A stretch of 64,000 nt of DNA from Calothrix sp. C42_A2020_038 (GCA_015272395.1 JACYLQ010000018.1:1-64000); one strand, 5' to 3'. Shown: positions 53,222-63,163, numbered from the stretch's first letter. Notes: generated by a model not told the origin, from the letters alone. Translations and numbers: made by a program.

Positions 53222-55840
53222 ATGCAACCAACTAACCCAAATCAATTTACAGAAAAAGCCTGGGAAGCGATAGCCCATACTCCTGATATCGCTAAACAAA
53301 ACCAGCAGCAACAAATCGAAAGCGAACACTTAATGAAAGCGCTGCTGGAACAAGATGGACTTGCTAGTAGTATATTTACAAAACTTAGTATTAATGTTTC
53401 CAAGTTGCGTGACCGTACTGAACAATTTATACAACGTCAACCAAAAGTATCTGGTAGTAGCAGTTCTGTATATTTAGGACGGAGCTTAGATACTCTTCTT
53501 GACCGTGCAGAAAATTATCGCAAAGAGTTTCAGGACGAATTTATTTCTATTGAACATTTATTACTTGCCTATGCTAAAGACGACCGCTTTGGCAAAGGTC
53601 TATTTCAAGAATTCGGCTTGGATGAATCCAAACTTAAAAATATTATTAAACAAATTCGAGGAAGCCAAAAAGTGACCGACCAAAATCCAGAAGGGAAATA
53701 CCAATCGCTGGAAAAATATGGGCGTGACCTTACCCAAGCTGCCCGTGATGGTAAACTAGACCCAGTGATTGGACGCGATGATGAGATTCGTCGCACCATA
53801 CAAATTCTCTCCCGTCGTACTAAAAATAATCCTGTATTAATTGGTGAACCTGGTGTAGGTAAAACAGCTATTGCAGAAGGACTTGCACAGCGTATTATCG
53901 CGGGTGATGTTCCCCAGTCCCTCAAAGATCGACAACTGATAGCTTTAGATATGGGCGCCTTAATTGCGGGTGCAAAGTATCGAGGTGAGTTTGAAGAACG
54001 TCTAAAAGCTGTATTAAAAGAAGTTACCGAGTCGAACGGTAATATAGTTCTATTTATTGATGAAATTCATACCGTGGTTGGTGCTGGCGCCACTCAAGGT
54101 GCAATGGACGCTGGCAACTTACTCAAACCAATGTTAGCGCGGGGTGAGTTACGCTGTATCGGCGCCACCACTTTGGATGAATATCGTAAGTATATAGAGA
54201 AAGACGCTGCTTTAGAACGTCGTTTCCAACAAGTATATGTAGACCAACCTAGTGTCGAAGATACTATCTCCATCTTGCGTGGATTAAAAGAACGTTATGA
54301 AGTTCACCACGGGGTACGTATTTCTGACAGTTCACTAGTAGCAGCAGCAACATTGTCCAATAGATACATAACCGAGCGTTTTCTACCAGACAAAGCAATT
54401 GACTTGGTAGACGAAGCTGCCGCACGGTTGAAAATGGAGATTACTTCTAAACCCGAAGAACTCGATGAAATCGACCGTAAGATTTTACAGCTAGAAATGG
54501 AAAAACTATCGCTGCAAAAAGAAAGCGATCTAGCTTCGCGCGAGCGTCTCGAACGTTTAGAAAGAGAACTCGCTGATCTCAAAGAAGAACAGCGTACCCT
54601 TCAAGCGCAGTGGCAGTCAGAAAAAGACGTTATTACCAAAATTCAGTCGATCAAAGAAGAAATCGACCGGGTAAATTTGGAAATTCAGCAAGCAGAGCGT
54701 AATTATGACCTGAACCGCGCGGCTGAATTAAAATATGGTAAGTTGACCGACTTGCACCGTCGCTTGGAGCAAACAGAAGCTGAGTTGGCACAAGCCCAAC
54801 GTAGCGGAAAGTCACTGTTACGTGAGGAAGTTACCGAAGCAGATATTGCTGAAGTTATCTCTAAATGGACAGGTATACCAATTAGTAAACTAGTTGAATC
54901 TGAGAAAGAAAAACTTCTACATCTCGAAGACGAGTTACATAACCGGGTTATTGGACAAAATGAAGCTGTCACCGCAGTCGCTGACGCTATTCAACGTTCC
55001 CGCGCGGGACTTTCTGACCCCAACCGTCCAATCGCTAGCTTTATTTTCCTTGGACCTACAGGTGTAGGAAAAACCGAGTTAGCAAAAGCTTTAGCTGCCT
55101 TCATGTTCGACACAGAAGAAGCGCTGGTACGAATTGATATGTCCGAATACATGGAGAAACACGCAGTTTCTCGATTGATTGGCGCCCCTCCAGGATATGT
55201 TGGCTACGATGAAGGTGGACAGTTAAGCGAAGCCATTCGGCGCCGCCCATATGCAGTAGTGCTATTTGACGAAATCGAAAAAGCACACCCCGATGTATTT
55301 AATATCTTCCTACAAATCCTTGATGATGGTCGCGTCACCGATGCCCAAGGTCATACAGTGGATTTCAAAAATACCATCATTATTATGACCAGCAACATCG
55401 GTTCGCAGTACATCCTTGATGTCGCAGGTGATGATAGTCGTTACGACGAAATGCGTCATCGGGTAATGGAAGCAATGCGAAACACATTCCGTCCAGAATT
55501 TTTAAACCGCGTTGATGAACAAATCATCTTCCACGCACTGCAAAAGAGCGAACTACGCAAAATTGTTCAATTGCAAGTCGAACGCTTACGTCATCGTTTG
55601 GCGGACCGCAAGATGTCACTCAAGCTCTCTGATGTTGCACTTGACTTTTTAGCTGAAGTAGGGTACGACCCAGTATTCGGCGCCCGTCCATTAAAGCGTG
55701 CGATACAACGCGAACTAGAAACACAAATCGCCAAAGCCATTTTGCGTGGTGAGTTTAACAACGGAGACACAATCTTTGTCGATATCGAGAATGAACGTTT
55801 AGCGTTCAAGCGTCTACCCGCTGAATTATTGACAACATAG
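53222..55840 (+). CDS. clpB: ATP-dependent disaggregase ClpB
   Basis: 872 residues, normal length. The N-terminal Clp_N repeats (1-150) come first. NBD1 has Walker [10 protein letters not shown] (about 207-215). The middle coiled-coil domain (about 400-540) is present, and it distinguishes ClpB from ClpC/A. NBD2 has GPTGVGKTE (about 608-616). The start [15 protein letters not shown] fits the heat-inducible ClpB1 type. It rescues aggregated proteins with DnaK. No CIRCE element was seen upstream. A perfect terminator follows. The gene holds many GGCGCC sites. Confidence 0.96.
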   Translation: MQPTNPNQFTEKAWEAIAHTPDIAKQNQQQQIESEHLMKALLEQDGLASSIFTKLSINVSKLRDRTEQFIQRQPKVSGSSSSVYLGRSLDTLLDRAENYRKEFQDEFISIEHLLLAYAKDDRFGKGLFQEFGLDESKLKNIIKQIRGSQKVTDQNPEGKYQSLEKYGRDLTQAARDGKLDPVIGRDDEIRRTIQILSRRTKNNPVLIGEPGVGKTAIAEGLAQRIIAGDVPQSLKDRQLIALDMGALIAGAKYRGEFEERLKAVLKEVTESNGNIVLFIDEIHTVVGAGATQGAMDAGNLLKPMLARGELRCIGATTLDEYRKYIEKDAALERRFQQVYVDQPSVEDTISILRGLKERYEVHHGVRISDSSLVAAATLSNRYITERFLPDKAIDLVDEAAARLKMEITSKPEELDEIDRKILQLEMEKLSLQKESDLASRERLERLERELADLKEEQRTLQAQWQSEKDVITKIQSIKEEIDRVNLEIQQAERNYDLNRAAELKYGKLTDLHRRLEQTEAELAQAQRSGKSLLREEVTEADIAEVISKWTGIPISKLVESEKEKLLHLEDELHNRVIGQNEAVTAVADAIQRSRAGLSDPNRPIASFIFLGPTGVGKTELAKALAAFMFDTEEALVRIDMSEYMEKHAVSRLIGAPPGYVGYDEGGQLSEAIRRRPYAVVLFDEIEKAHPDVFNIFLQILDDGRVTDAQGHTVDFKNTIIIMTSNIGSQYILDVAGDDSRYDEMRHRVMEAMRNTFRPEFLNRVDEQIIFHALQKSELRKIVQLQVERLRHRLADRKMSLKLSDVALDFLAEVGYDPVFGARPLKRAIQRELETQIAKAILRGEFNNGDTIFVDIENERLAFKRLPAELLTT

Positions 55841-55841
55841 G

Positions 55842-55878
55842 TTAGATACCCGACTTTTTCAAAAAGTCGGGTATCTAA
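55842..55878 (+). terminator. Perfect terminator after clpB
   Basis: TTAGATACCCGACTTTTT pairs exactly with its complement across one loop base. The core CCCGACTT is shared with the terminator after hsp20 (32945-32974). Confidence 0.85.
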
Positions 55879-56028
55879 GAATTAACCTACTGGTTCATGT
55901 CATAAGCAGGGACGCATGTTCCACAACACCCCAGAATTAATGGCACGAACCACTACCAACTTGATCAAAATCTGACAAAACATGATAAATGTTAAAATTG
56001 TGGTGTAAATAAATTTAAAAGAATCACT

Positions 56029-56118
56029 ATGGCTATCTTGACATTAGGTTGGGTTTCACTTCTGGTTGTTTTTACTTGGTCTATTGCAATGGTAGTCTGG
56101 GGTCGCAACGGATTGTAG
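56029..56118 (+). CDS. petN: Cytochrome b6f complex subunit PetN
   Basis: 29 residues, [20 protein letters not shown] and a RNGL end, which is the canonical PetN sequence. It is a single thylakoid helix needed for stability of the cytochrome b6f dimer. It is followed after 7 bases by another tiny membrane gene, so the two are probably co-transcribed. Confidence 0.97.
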   Translation: MAILTLGWVSLLVVFTWSIAMVVWGRNGL

Positions 56119-56125
56119 GAGAACT

Positions 56126-56287
56126 GTGGAAAGTCAATTGCTCAATATTTTGGCAATAACAGCCATAGTATTGCTTATTGCAGTAACCGTTGGTGTTGGT
56201 TATCTGACTTTATCCGACTGGCGTGACCGTCGTCGCTTGGAGCAAGAAAACCGCGAAGTGCGACGTTCTGCTGCTCCTAAAAAATAA
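56126..56287 (+). CDS. Small membrane protein co-transcribed with petN (53 aa)
   Basis: Starts at GTG, 4 bases after TAGGAG, and overlaps no other gene. One hydrophobic helix (about 5-29, ILAITAIVLLIAVTVGVG) is followed by an arginine-rich cytoplasmic tail (DWRDRRRLEQENREVRRS). The tight spacing to petN suggests a role near the cytochrome b6f complex. I do not recognise it as a named subunit. Confidence 0.75.
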   Translation: MESQLLNILAITAIVLLIAVTVGVGYLTLSDWRDRRRLEQENREVRRSAAPKK

Positions 56288-56344
56288 AGGTGCCTATCCA
56301 ACAATAAATCTGTCATTCTGGAAGCGTAAGCGTACTGACATCCT

Positions 56345-56374
56345 CCCACGCTGAATCAAAGATTACAGCGTGGG
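56345..56374. terminator. Hairpin after the petN unit
   Basis: CCCACGCTG (56345-56353) pairs perfectly with CAGCGTGGG (56366-56374). It resembles the terminal hairpins of IS200/IS605-type elements as well as a terminator. Confidence 0.55.
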
Positions 56375-56467
56375 GAAATAAATTAATGAGTTTACTACGC
56401 TTTGTCCTAATTTGCTTTCTCTACCAATACTTTTGTATGTAATAAATTTGTAGCAAGTAAGTTACAA

Positions 56468-56487
56468 ATGTGAACCATGGTTCACAT
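56468..56487. promoter_or_regulatory. 20-bp perfect palindrome
   Basis: ATGTGAACCATGGTTCACAT is fully self-complementary without a loop, like an operator for a dimeric protein. It lies between the petN unit and the 3' end of the MltA-type gene, so a regulatory role is unclear. Confidence 0.35.
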
Positions 56488-56511
56488 CTGCTTGGTACTG
56501 AAAGATATGCA

Positions 56512-57717
56512 TTATTTCTTAACTAAAATATAGGCATTTGCGAACTCTGGAAGTGTGCGTATATAGTTTTGAAAATCTTGTTTGTTTTTAAAAACACCCG
56601 AAAGATAATCAAGTTGGTAAAGACTGGGCAAAAAAGCACCACCAGTATCAGCAATAACTGCCATTCGCAGGCGCCGATTTCTACCTTGTCCCGACTCAAG
56701 CACAACCATCCGACCTAAGCCAATATTTAAAACATCTCCAGCAAAGGTGACACCAGGTTTAATAGAGATTTTGGCATCAATCTTGTAACCATATCCTTTA
56801 ATAGCGTCTACTTTTCTAAAATACCAGTAGCGCTTTTGTTGTCGTGGGTTCACACCTTTAACAAAAGGAATTTCGTTACTCCTATCTACATTGAAATACC
56901 CACTTGTCCCATCAGGAAAGTTGATTAATATCGTTCCTTCCATTAATGCTTCTTCTAAACCTTGCCGAGTTAGATAAGCAAGTGGTTCTACTTTTCCATA
57001 TTCTTTGCCACCTGGTTCATAAATACCTGCTAACACATCTTGTTTGGTATACTGAGTATAAAATTTGTTACCAGCAAATTCATCTTTGAGACTATAGATA
57101 GGGATATTGAAAGTAGATGTTTTAGTACGTGAACCTGGATGTGTAAAGACAGCGTACTTAGTGAGTCGTACTTGTTTTTGGGCAGGTTGTCTGGGGTTAT
57201 GTGCAGTCCATCTAATCACCCGAAAGTTTTGGTTGATAAAATCTGGGTTTTGTAAACGAGTTGGGCGCCTGTTTGAAATATCTTCTTGCAAAACCGCTAT
57301 CATAAATTCTAGGGTTTTGAGTGTATCTTCGATAGTTATGCCTTGTGTACCAAGTAAACCAGGGCGTAAAATATCGGGGTCAGCACTTGAATGTTCTTGA
57401 TAGTACTTGCGAGTATTGACAAGAGTGGTTAATAAATCAGCTTGATTAAAATTAACTCTTGCTTTTGGTAAGTTTTCGGCGCTAAGTATCTGGCTCGGTT
57501 GAACAGTATATGTATATTGTCTAGCCTCATTGATAACTCTATAAGCGTTACTAACTTGTGCAACTTGAGGTTTTTGAGCTACAGTAGATACTTGAGTTTG
57601 AGTAGAATTTGCTTTGACTACGTTCTGCGAGCAGCTATTTAATACCAAAGTAGACAGTATTGACAGCAAACACAAGCCAAGAGATAGGTAAAGTTTACGA
57701 TTGAATTTAAAACGCAT
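56512..57717 (-). CDS. MltA-type lytic transglycosylase, lipoprotein
   Basis: 401 residues. A lipoprotein signal with lipobox LNSC (Cys29) is followed by a linker. An MltA barrel domain (about 130-290) contains VLAGIYEPGG and GTILINFPDGTSGYF. A C-terminal 3D domain has the three-aspartate-type motif VIADTGGAF near 358. MltA cleaves glycan strands of peptidoglycan to anhydromuropeptides in the outer envelope. Single gene. Confidence 0.88.
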   Translation of the reverse strand: MRFKFNRKLYLSLGLCLLSILSTLVLNSCSQNVVKANSTQTQVSTVAQKPQVAQVSNAYRVINEARQYTYTVQPSQILSAENLPKARVNFNQADLLTTLVNTRKYYQEHSSADPDILRPGLLGTQGITIEDTLKTLEFMIAVLQEDISNRRPTRLQNPDFINQNFRVIRWTAHNPRQPAQKQVRLTKYAVFTHPGSRTKTSTFNIPIYSLKDEFAGNKFYTQYTKQDVLAGIYEPGGKEYGKVEPLAYLTRQGLEEALMEGTILINFPDGTSGYFNVDRSNEIPFVKGVNPRQQKRYWYFRKVDAIKGYGYKIDAKISIKPGVTFAGDVLNIGLGRMVVLESGQGRNRRLRMAVIADTGGAFLPSLYQLDYLSGVFKNKQDFQNYIRTLPEFANAYILVKK

Positions 57718-57839
57718 AGAACTAAATCGCGTAAAACGTAGAAACGACTTCTACAGGTAAATAATAAGTTGATTTGACGACAAGACGCGATGTATGAGTA
57801 CTTAGTTTCCATATTAAATCTTGTGACATGTAAGAAAAA

Positions 57840-59366
57840 ATGACTGTAGGTGTTTGGATATTAGGAGACCAACTTTGGACAGGGCAAGCAGCACTTGCTT
57901 CGTGTGGTAACAAAAAAGTGCCTATAATTTTGATTGAATCACTACAGCATGTTAAAGCGCGCGAGTACCATAAACAAAAACTTGTACTTGTTTGGTCAGC
58001 AATGCGGCATTTTGCAGAAGAACTGCGTCAACAAGGTTATGATGTTACATATAAAATAGCCGATGATTTTGCCCAACCTCTGACTGAGTGGGTCAAAGAA
58101 AACAATATTAACGAAGTGCGGGTCATGGCGCCTGCTGATAAACCTTTCCTTGATATCATTAAAAATTTAGAGACGTTGCATGTAAAGTCTCTACAATGTT
58201 GTATCAAAATAATACCCAATAATCATTTTTTGTGGACACAGGAAGAATTCGCACAATGGGCAAAAGGTCGTAAAAATTTGTTGATGGAGTACTTTTACCG
58301 GGAAGGGCGCAAACGTTTTGATATATTGATGGAAGGTGATAAGCCTTTGGGAGGAAATTGGAACTATGACAAAGATAACCGTCAACCTCCCAAAGGTAAA
58401 TTATATACTCCACCTGCTAAATGGTTTGAAACTGATGCAATAACTCAAGAAGTAATTGATTTTGTGAACTCTTTGACTATTCCAACTTACGGAGAATTAC
58501 AAGATTTTCGTTGGGGAGTTACCCGCGCGCAAGCATTAGAAGTATTAGATTGGTTTTTGCATGTTCGTCTCGCTAATTTTGGTCCCTTCCAAGATGCAAT
58601 GGTGGTAGGAGAAGAAACTATGTGGCACGCGATGATATCTCCGTATCTTAATATCGGGTTGCTACATCCATTAGAAGTAGTGCAAGCTGCTCAAAAAGCT
58701 TTTCAAGAAAACAAACTGCCTCTCAACAGTGTAGAAGGATTTATTCGCCAAGTTCTGGGATGGCGCGAATATATGTATGGATTATATCAACATGTGGGTG
58801 CCGATTATTCAGAAAAGAATTACTTCAACCATACCGAAGCACTACCCAAATTTTTCTGGACGGGTAATACAAAGATGAATTGTTTACACCAAGTTATATC
58901 TCAATTACTTCGCATTGGATACGTGCATCATATTCAGCGTTTAATGATATTAAGTAATTTTTCATTAATAGCAGGGTTTTCACCGCAACAAGTCGAAAGT
59001 TGGTTTCACACAGCATTTATCGATGCATATGACTGGGTTATGCAAACCAATGTTATTGGCATGGGACTTTTTGCTGACGGTGGTATCTTAGGATCAAAAC
59101 CATATGCATCATCAGCGAATTATATCAATAAGATGAGCAATTATTGTAAAGGATGTGCATATGACCCAAAAGCACGGACAGGTGAGAAAGCTTGTCCGTT
59201 CAACTTCTTTTACTGGGACTTTCTCGACCGTCACCGTAATAAGTTAGAAAAACAAGGCAGAATGAGTTTTATTTTAAAGAATTTAGACACAATGCCAGAA
59301 GAAGAATTAAAAGCTATTCGCAAATTAGCGCGCGAGTGGCACAAGAAAACTAAAAAATATGAGTAA
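57840..59366 (+). CDS. Photolyase/cryptochrome-related FeS protein (FeS-BCP/CryPro type)
   Basis: 508 residues, usual length. N-terminal photolyase alpha/beta domain starts TVGVWILGDQLW. The FAD-binding helical domain ends with cysteines in YCKGCAYDP and CPFNFFYWDF, which with an upstream cysteine hold a [4Fe-4S] cluster, as in bacterial (6-4) photolyases such as PhrB. It binds FAD and probably repairs (6-4) photoproducts. About 9 residues near 109-120 (LETLHVKSLQCC) are encoded by a GTAGAGA-type palindromic repeat, seemingly an in-frame insertion in the linker between the domains. Confidence 0.9.
   Translation: MTVGVWILGDQLWTGQAALASCGNKKVPIILIESLQHVKAREYHKQKLVLVWSAMRHFAEELRQQGYDVTYKIADDFAQPLTEWVKENNINEVRVMAPADKPFLDIIKNLETLHVKSLQCCIKIIPNNHFLWTQEEFAQWAKGRKNLLMEYFYREGRKRFDILMEGDKPLGGNWNYDKDNRQPPKGKLYTPPAKWFETDAITQEVIDFVNSLTIPTYGELQDFRWGVTRAQALEVLDWFLHVRLANFGPFQDAMVVGEETMWHAMISPYLNIGLLHPLEVVQAAQKAFQENKLPLNSVEGFIRQVLGWREYMYGLYQHVGADYSEKNYFNHTEALPKFFWTGNTKMNCLHQVISQLLRIGYVHHIQRLMILSNFSLIAGFSPQQVESWFHTAFIDAYDWVMQTNVIGMGLFADGGILGSKPYASSANYINKMSNYCKGCAYDPKARTGEKACPFNFFYWDFLDRHRNKLEKQGRMSFILKNLDTMPEEELKAIRKLAREWHKKTKKYE
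58168..58193. repeat. GTAGAGA-type palindromic repeat inside a coding sequence
   Basis: TAGAGAC-GTTGCATGTAAA-GTCTCTA, a 26-bp near-palindrome like that at 13093-13120. It is translated as LETLHVKSL within the photolyase-like gene. Confidence 0.7.
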
Positions 59367-59662
59367 AATGCGAGTGCGCAAATAACCCATCTCCAATACT
59401 ACTTTTGTTCTCAAGCCTACATACAGTTGTGAACTAATTTGATGTCCGGGAATAATTGGGGTGAATGTTAGTAATAATTTATACTTAAATATTGATTACG
59501 TAATTATTTTTCCTTGACTCCGTTAGTATTCCCAAAAACTAGATGTCTACTAACAAACAGTAACAAAAAAGTCAGAAAGCTTAAGATTCGGTATAACTTT
59601 ACAATCTATCACTAATAAGTTATACAAGAGTTAAAGCGAAGATAAATGTAATAATAATTACT

Positions 59663-60784
59663 ATGATTTTTAAATATACTGCTGGTTATATCCCTGGCAA
59701 GAAATCAGAAGGCGCCAAGTTTCATCAAATCGGACGTTTCCAAAAGAGTAAATTACCACCCAAAGTAGACCTGCGTAAATACATGACAGATGTGGAAGAG
59801 CAGGTTGGTAACAGTTGTGTAGCCAACGCTTTTGTTGGAGCTTATGAATATCTAGCAAAACGGGCTTTAGGGGAATCTGCGGATGTTAGTCGCTTGTTTG
59901 TTTATTATAATGCGCGTTCACTGCATGAAAGTGAAAGCGAAGATAAAGGAACAAAAATGGAGTTAGCCATTGATGCTTTGTGCAAATATGGAGCTTGTTC
60001 TGAGGAATTTTGGCCCAATGATGAGGAATTAATTTTAGAGGAACCAGATGAATTAGCCTATGAACATGCAGCCAACTTCACAATTGAGGAAGCTGAGTTT
60101 ATCGAAACTGACCTTGACTTATGGCGCCATACTTTAGCAGAAGGTTATCCAATTGCCTTTGCTCTCAATACATTTAATTCTTTTGATGAGGCAACAAAAA
60201 ACCGGGGACGAGTACCAATGCCTAAGTCATCCGATAATGTACGCAAAACTCACGGGTGGCACGCAATGTTATGTGTTGGCTACTCCGACAAAGACCGGAT
60301 GTTTGTAGTACGTAATTCATGGGGTTCAGCCTGGGGAGACAAAGGGTATTGTTACATACCCTACGACTATGTAATTCATCCAGAGTATAACGGGCACGAC
60401 TCTTGGATAATTAAATCTGTTAGCGATTTAGATTTTAGTGCTGAGGTTTGGGAAGAGGATGAGTCCGTTTTTGCAGAGGAAGGTTCCTTGCTAGTGTTCG
60501 ACTTCTACATTACAACTTCTGACCCAGAAGGTTTTGTTGAAGATTTGGACAATTTGTGTCAAAACTATGTAGAAAGTGAGGAAGAGTATTACTTTGATTA
60601 CGAGTATGAAGAACAAGATGATGAAAGCTTTGTTCTTAACATCCTCAACTTTGATCTAACTATTGATGATGCAAGCGAATTCCTTGAGGAGTTAGAAGTA
60701 CTTTGCGATGAATATGCTATTGATGGTGACTACGACTATTATGTAGATGGCGCCGAAGAAGAGGAGGATGATAACATGTCTTGA
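59663..60784 (+). CDS. Cytosolic papain-like (C1A) peptidase with acidic C-terminal domain
   Basis: 373 residues. The C1 catalytic set is visible: Gln47 and Cys52 in EEQVGNSCVANAF, His in THGWHAML (about 202) and Asn in VVRNSWGSAWGDKGY (about 219). There is no signal peptide or inhibitory propeptide, so it seems cytosolic. After about residue 255 the sequence is extremely acidic, with two similar motifs (FVEDLDNLCQNY and FLEELEVLCDEY) and an EEEEDD end. The tail may inhibit or localise the enzyme; that is inference. C1 peptidases without a propeptide are uncommon in bacteria but known in cyanobacteria. Confidence 0.85.
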   Translation: MIFKYTAGYIPGKKSEGAKFHQIGRFQKSKLPPKVDLRKYMTDVEEQVGNSCVANAFVGAYEYLAKRALGESADVSRLFVYYNARSLHESESEDKGTKMELAIDALCKYGACSEEFWPNDEELILEEPDELAYEHAANFTIEEAEFIETDLDLWRHTLAEGYPIAFALNTFNSFDEATKNRGRVPMPKSSDNVRKTHGWHAMLCVGYSDKDRMFVVRNSWGSAWGDKGYCYIPYDYVIHPEYNGHDSWIIKSVSDLDFSAEVWEEDESVFAEEGSLLVFDFYITTSDPEGFVEDLDNLCQNYVESEEEYYFDYEYEEQDDESFVLNILNFDLTIDDASEFLEELEVLCDEYAIDGDYDYYVDGAEEEEDDNMS

Positions 60785-60834
60785 TAAACAATATCCTCTT
60801 ATCGCCCTTTTTTCCTGCTATTCGCCTTGGAGAG

Positions 60835-60852
60835 GGGAGTAACTATACTCCC
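60835..60852 (+). terminator. Hairpin after the peptidase gene
   Basis: GGGAGTA pairs with TACTCCC around ACTA. A weak terminator candidate. Confidence 0.45.
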
Positions 60853-60945
60853 TTCCCGTATCTGGGAAGAAGGTGGTTGGGGGTTAGGTTTTAAACATGC
60901 AAATGAATTGTCAGACCTATCTTTTCACTGGTTATCATTAAGTAA

Positions 60946-61170
60946 TCACATATCATTAGGGTCGGTACTATCCAAACGACACTGGTTTAACCCGTAAGCC
61001 TGTTTAATTGTTCGGTTCCAGAGTTCAGAACTAGCAAGGATTCTGAAGTGGGTCTTTAACTCTTGCCCTAAACGAATAGTCTGGTCAGCTAGGGCTAAAA
61101 GGCTTGCGCCTGAAGCCCCGTCCCTGAGTGTGTGGGGTTGCTGACTTCTAAGGAATATATTCATCGACAA
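60946..61170 (-). CDS. Doubtful 74-aa open frame overlapping the coq4-like gene
   Basis: Frame beginning MSMNIFLRSQQPHTLRDGAS. Its first 23 bases overlap the end of the Coq4-like gene. The DNA at 61107-61140 is GC-rich and contains CCCC/GGGG complementary blocks, so this may be a repeat or a transposon end rather than a gene. No family is recognised. Confidence 0.25.
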   Translation of the reverse strand: MSMNIFLRSQQPHTLRDGASGASLLALADQTIRLGQELKTHFRILASSELWNRTIKQAYGLNQCRLDSTDPNDM

Positions 61171-61822
61171 TGGTGATATTCAGTTCTTCCCTGACTTGAG
61201 ATAAAGGCTTCTCCCAATTTTCTTCCCATTTTTGCGCTAGAAAGGGTTTAGCTTTTGCACCCATGCGATAGCCAATTGCGATTTGCTCCAAAAGAAGCCC
61301 TAATTCTTCTGGTTGAGTAAACAAAGTCCTTAGTAGACCTCCAGCAATTAGTAAGATGGGTAAAGGAATACGAATCTGAGCAAGGCAAAATGCCTGTAAA
61401 CCCAGTTCTGCATTAACACTACTACCAAGTCCTGTTACTAAATGCCAGATATCGTGAGTTTGACGTAAGCGGGTTAGCACATAACTTGTATCATCTGTGA
61501 CTGGTAATGCTCGATAGTAATTTGGGTCAAAACCTGTTTGTTCTATGTATTCAGCGAAACACTTCCCAAGGGAACCTGGAGGTAGCTGTGCTAGGTATGC
61601 TAAATCTGGCGCCGTAGCTAGATATCGCTCTTGAATAATAGACGCAACCCCAGGCATTGTTTTAACATAATCGATGGCAAGCTCAGTGGCTTTTAACTTA
61701 ATCATGCCATCTTCAATATCCGGTGTCGCATCTGCTCTACTTGGATCTAATGCTAAAGTTACAGCACCTTTCAAAGTTGTTAAAAAATCTAATTTTAACT
61801 TACTATTTTTTCCACCAAGCAT
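61148..61822 (-). CDS. Coq4-family protein
   Basis: 224 residues. The hallmark zinc motif HDxxH-x11-E is exact: HDIWH, 11 residues, then Glu, in the middle of the protein (about 124-140). In eukaryotes Coq4 is required for ubiquinone synthesis, in decarboxylation/hydroxylation of the ring. Cyanobacteria make plastoquinone, and the role of their Coq4 homologs is not established. No signal peptide. Stand-alone gene. Confidence 0.85.
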   Translation of the reverse strand: MLGGKNSKLKLDFLTTLKGAVTLALDPSRADATPDIEDGMIKLKATELAIDYVKTMPGVASIIQERYLATAPDLAYLAQLPPGSLGKCFAEYIEQTGFDPNYYRALPVTDDTSYVLTRLRQTHDIWHLVTGLGSSVNAELGLQAFCLAQIRIPLPILLIAGGLLRTLFTQPEELGLLLEQIAIGYRMGAKAKPFLAQKWEENWEKPLSQVREELNITIVDEYIP

Positions 61823-62201
61823 ATATTATGTATAAAAACTTACTACTGATTCAGTAATAGTATAACTCAATTTTGAATAATGGCGCCTTTTTGATGTCGA
61901 TTACTACTGATCAGTGCGTCAAGCACCTCTTCTCTGATAAATAAACTACATTGCTTTGATATTCCCCCTTCCCGCATCTGGAAAGGAGATTAGGAGATGA
62001 GATTTTGCTGAGAGAGTTATAAGAATTTTCCAATGTCAAGTTCAGCAGCACTTTTTTTCTTCCGTAACAATTATAGGTTTTTAGACATTGGCAGTTATTA
62101 GTAATTGATGACTCCGTTTTAATTTATACAATACTTAACGCGACGGAATGTAAAAACGTAGAAGTACTACGTCTCCACAAGAGTTTCAGGCAAAATATAA
62201 T
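61823..62201. other. Intergenic region, one small hairpin
   Basis: About 380 bases without a gene. ACGTAG/CTACGT around AAGTA lies at 62156-62172, and a GGCGCC site at about 61882. Confidence 0.45.
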
Positions 62202-62753
62202 TTAATTTTTGGAGATCTTTTTTCCTTTGCGGTACCAGTCATACCAACTTTGAAAACTACGAATAGCAAGCCATAGTAACAGCAAAGCAATAACACCACC
62301 CTGCCAAGGAGCATTATAAGCAAAAATAACTAGAACAGCGCACAAAAAATCTTGAATAAAAACTGCCCATACTGGCAACCCTCTTAAGCGGAAAAACCAG
62401 CCAACTTGCACAATTTTGAGAACAAATGCCAAGCTACCACTAAATAGAATCACTAGCCAGTATAGAGTATCAGTGTTTACACAACTTAACCCCATAATGG
62501 CGCCGACAATAGGACTCAAAAACAGTTGAAATACTTGCAGCACCCTTTGACCTGTTAATTTTTTAGACGCGAGTACTTCTAAAATCGATAAGCTAGTTAA
62601 AGTCACTAATAGAAAAGGCGAAGAAATTCGCGATAAAATTGGTACTTGTGACCACAGACTTTGACCCTGCAATAACCCAACAAAAAGTAGAGGCAGAGCA
62701 ATTCTAATTCCTGCTGCCGCAGAAGCAGATAGTGCGGCTAGGACTTCAATCAT
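62202..62753 (-). CDS. DUF4126 membrane protein
   Basis: 183 residues. The family start AALSASAAAGIRIALPLLFV is clear, with about five hydrophobic segments and a basic C-terminal tail (WYRKGKKISKN). DUF4126 proteins are small inner-membrane proteins of unknown function. No neighbour suggests a role. Confidence 0.82.
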   Translation of the reverse strand: MIEVLAALSASAAAGIRIALPLLFVGLLQGQSLWSQVPILSRISSPFLLVTLTSLSILEVLASKKLTGQRVLQVFQLFLSPIVGAIMGLSCVNTDTLYWLVILFSGSLAFVLKIVQVGWFFRLRGLPVWAVFIQDFLCAVLVIFAYNAPWQGGVIALLLLWLAIRSFQSWYDWYRKGKKISKN

Positions 62754-62911
62754 AAACGCATCGTAGACAATTTATCTCAATCAAGGGATTGATTTAAACT
62801 TACCCACTTTCATCATAAATAAAGACAGAAGTAACACAAAAATGTCATTATGCCTATTCAACTTTAATATTTAATAAGGGAAAGGGGTATGCCTCACAAG
62901 CGCAGGTGTAC

Positions 62912-63163
62912 GGTTCTTTCGTAAAACGCGCGTGCTAAATTTTGGTTAATTACATGCTGAAAAAATGGTTCTTCCGGAACTAGCGTGCTAAATTTTAATC
63001 GAAGTTGCTAACTTTCCTTTAAAATCAAGGCTTACAGGCACTTATAGTTTCAATTTAAGCAAGGAATACCCTTATTCAGGTAACAATGGCTGTAAGATAA
63101 GCCCAACAATAGTTTTAAGCTTATTTTTCCACAAATTTAGCACGCGCTTTGTACGCAAGAACC
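62912..63163. mobile_element. MITE-like element with ~34-bp terminal inverted repeats
   Basis: The left end begins GGTTCTTTCGTAAAAC and runs through GCGCGTGCTAAATTT. The right end, read inward on the other strand, begins GGTTCTTGCGTACAAA and runs through GCGCGTGCTAAATTT. The element is 252 bp with no open frame. A third, direct copy of the end (GGTTCTTCC...GCGTGCTAAATTTTA) sits inside at 62967-62997. No target duplication is seen. Confidence 0.75.
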
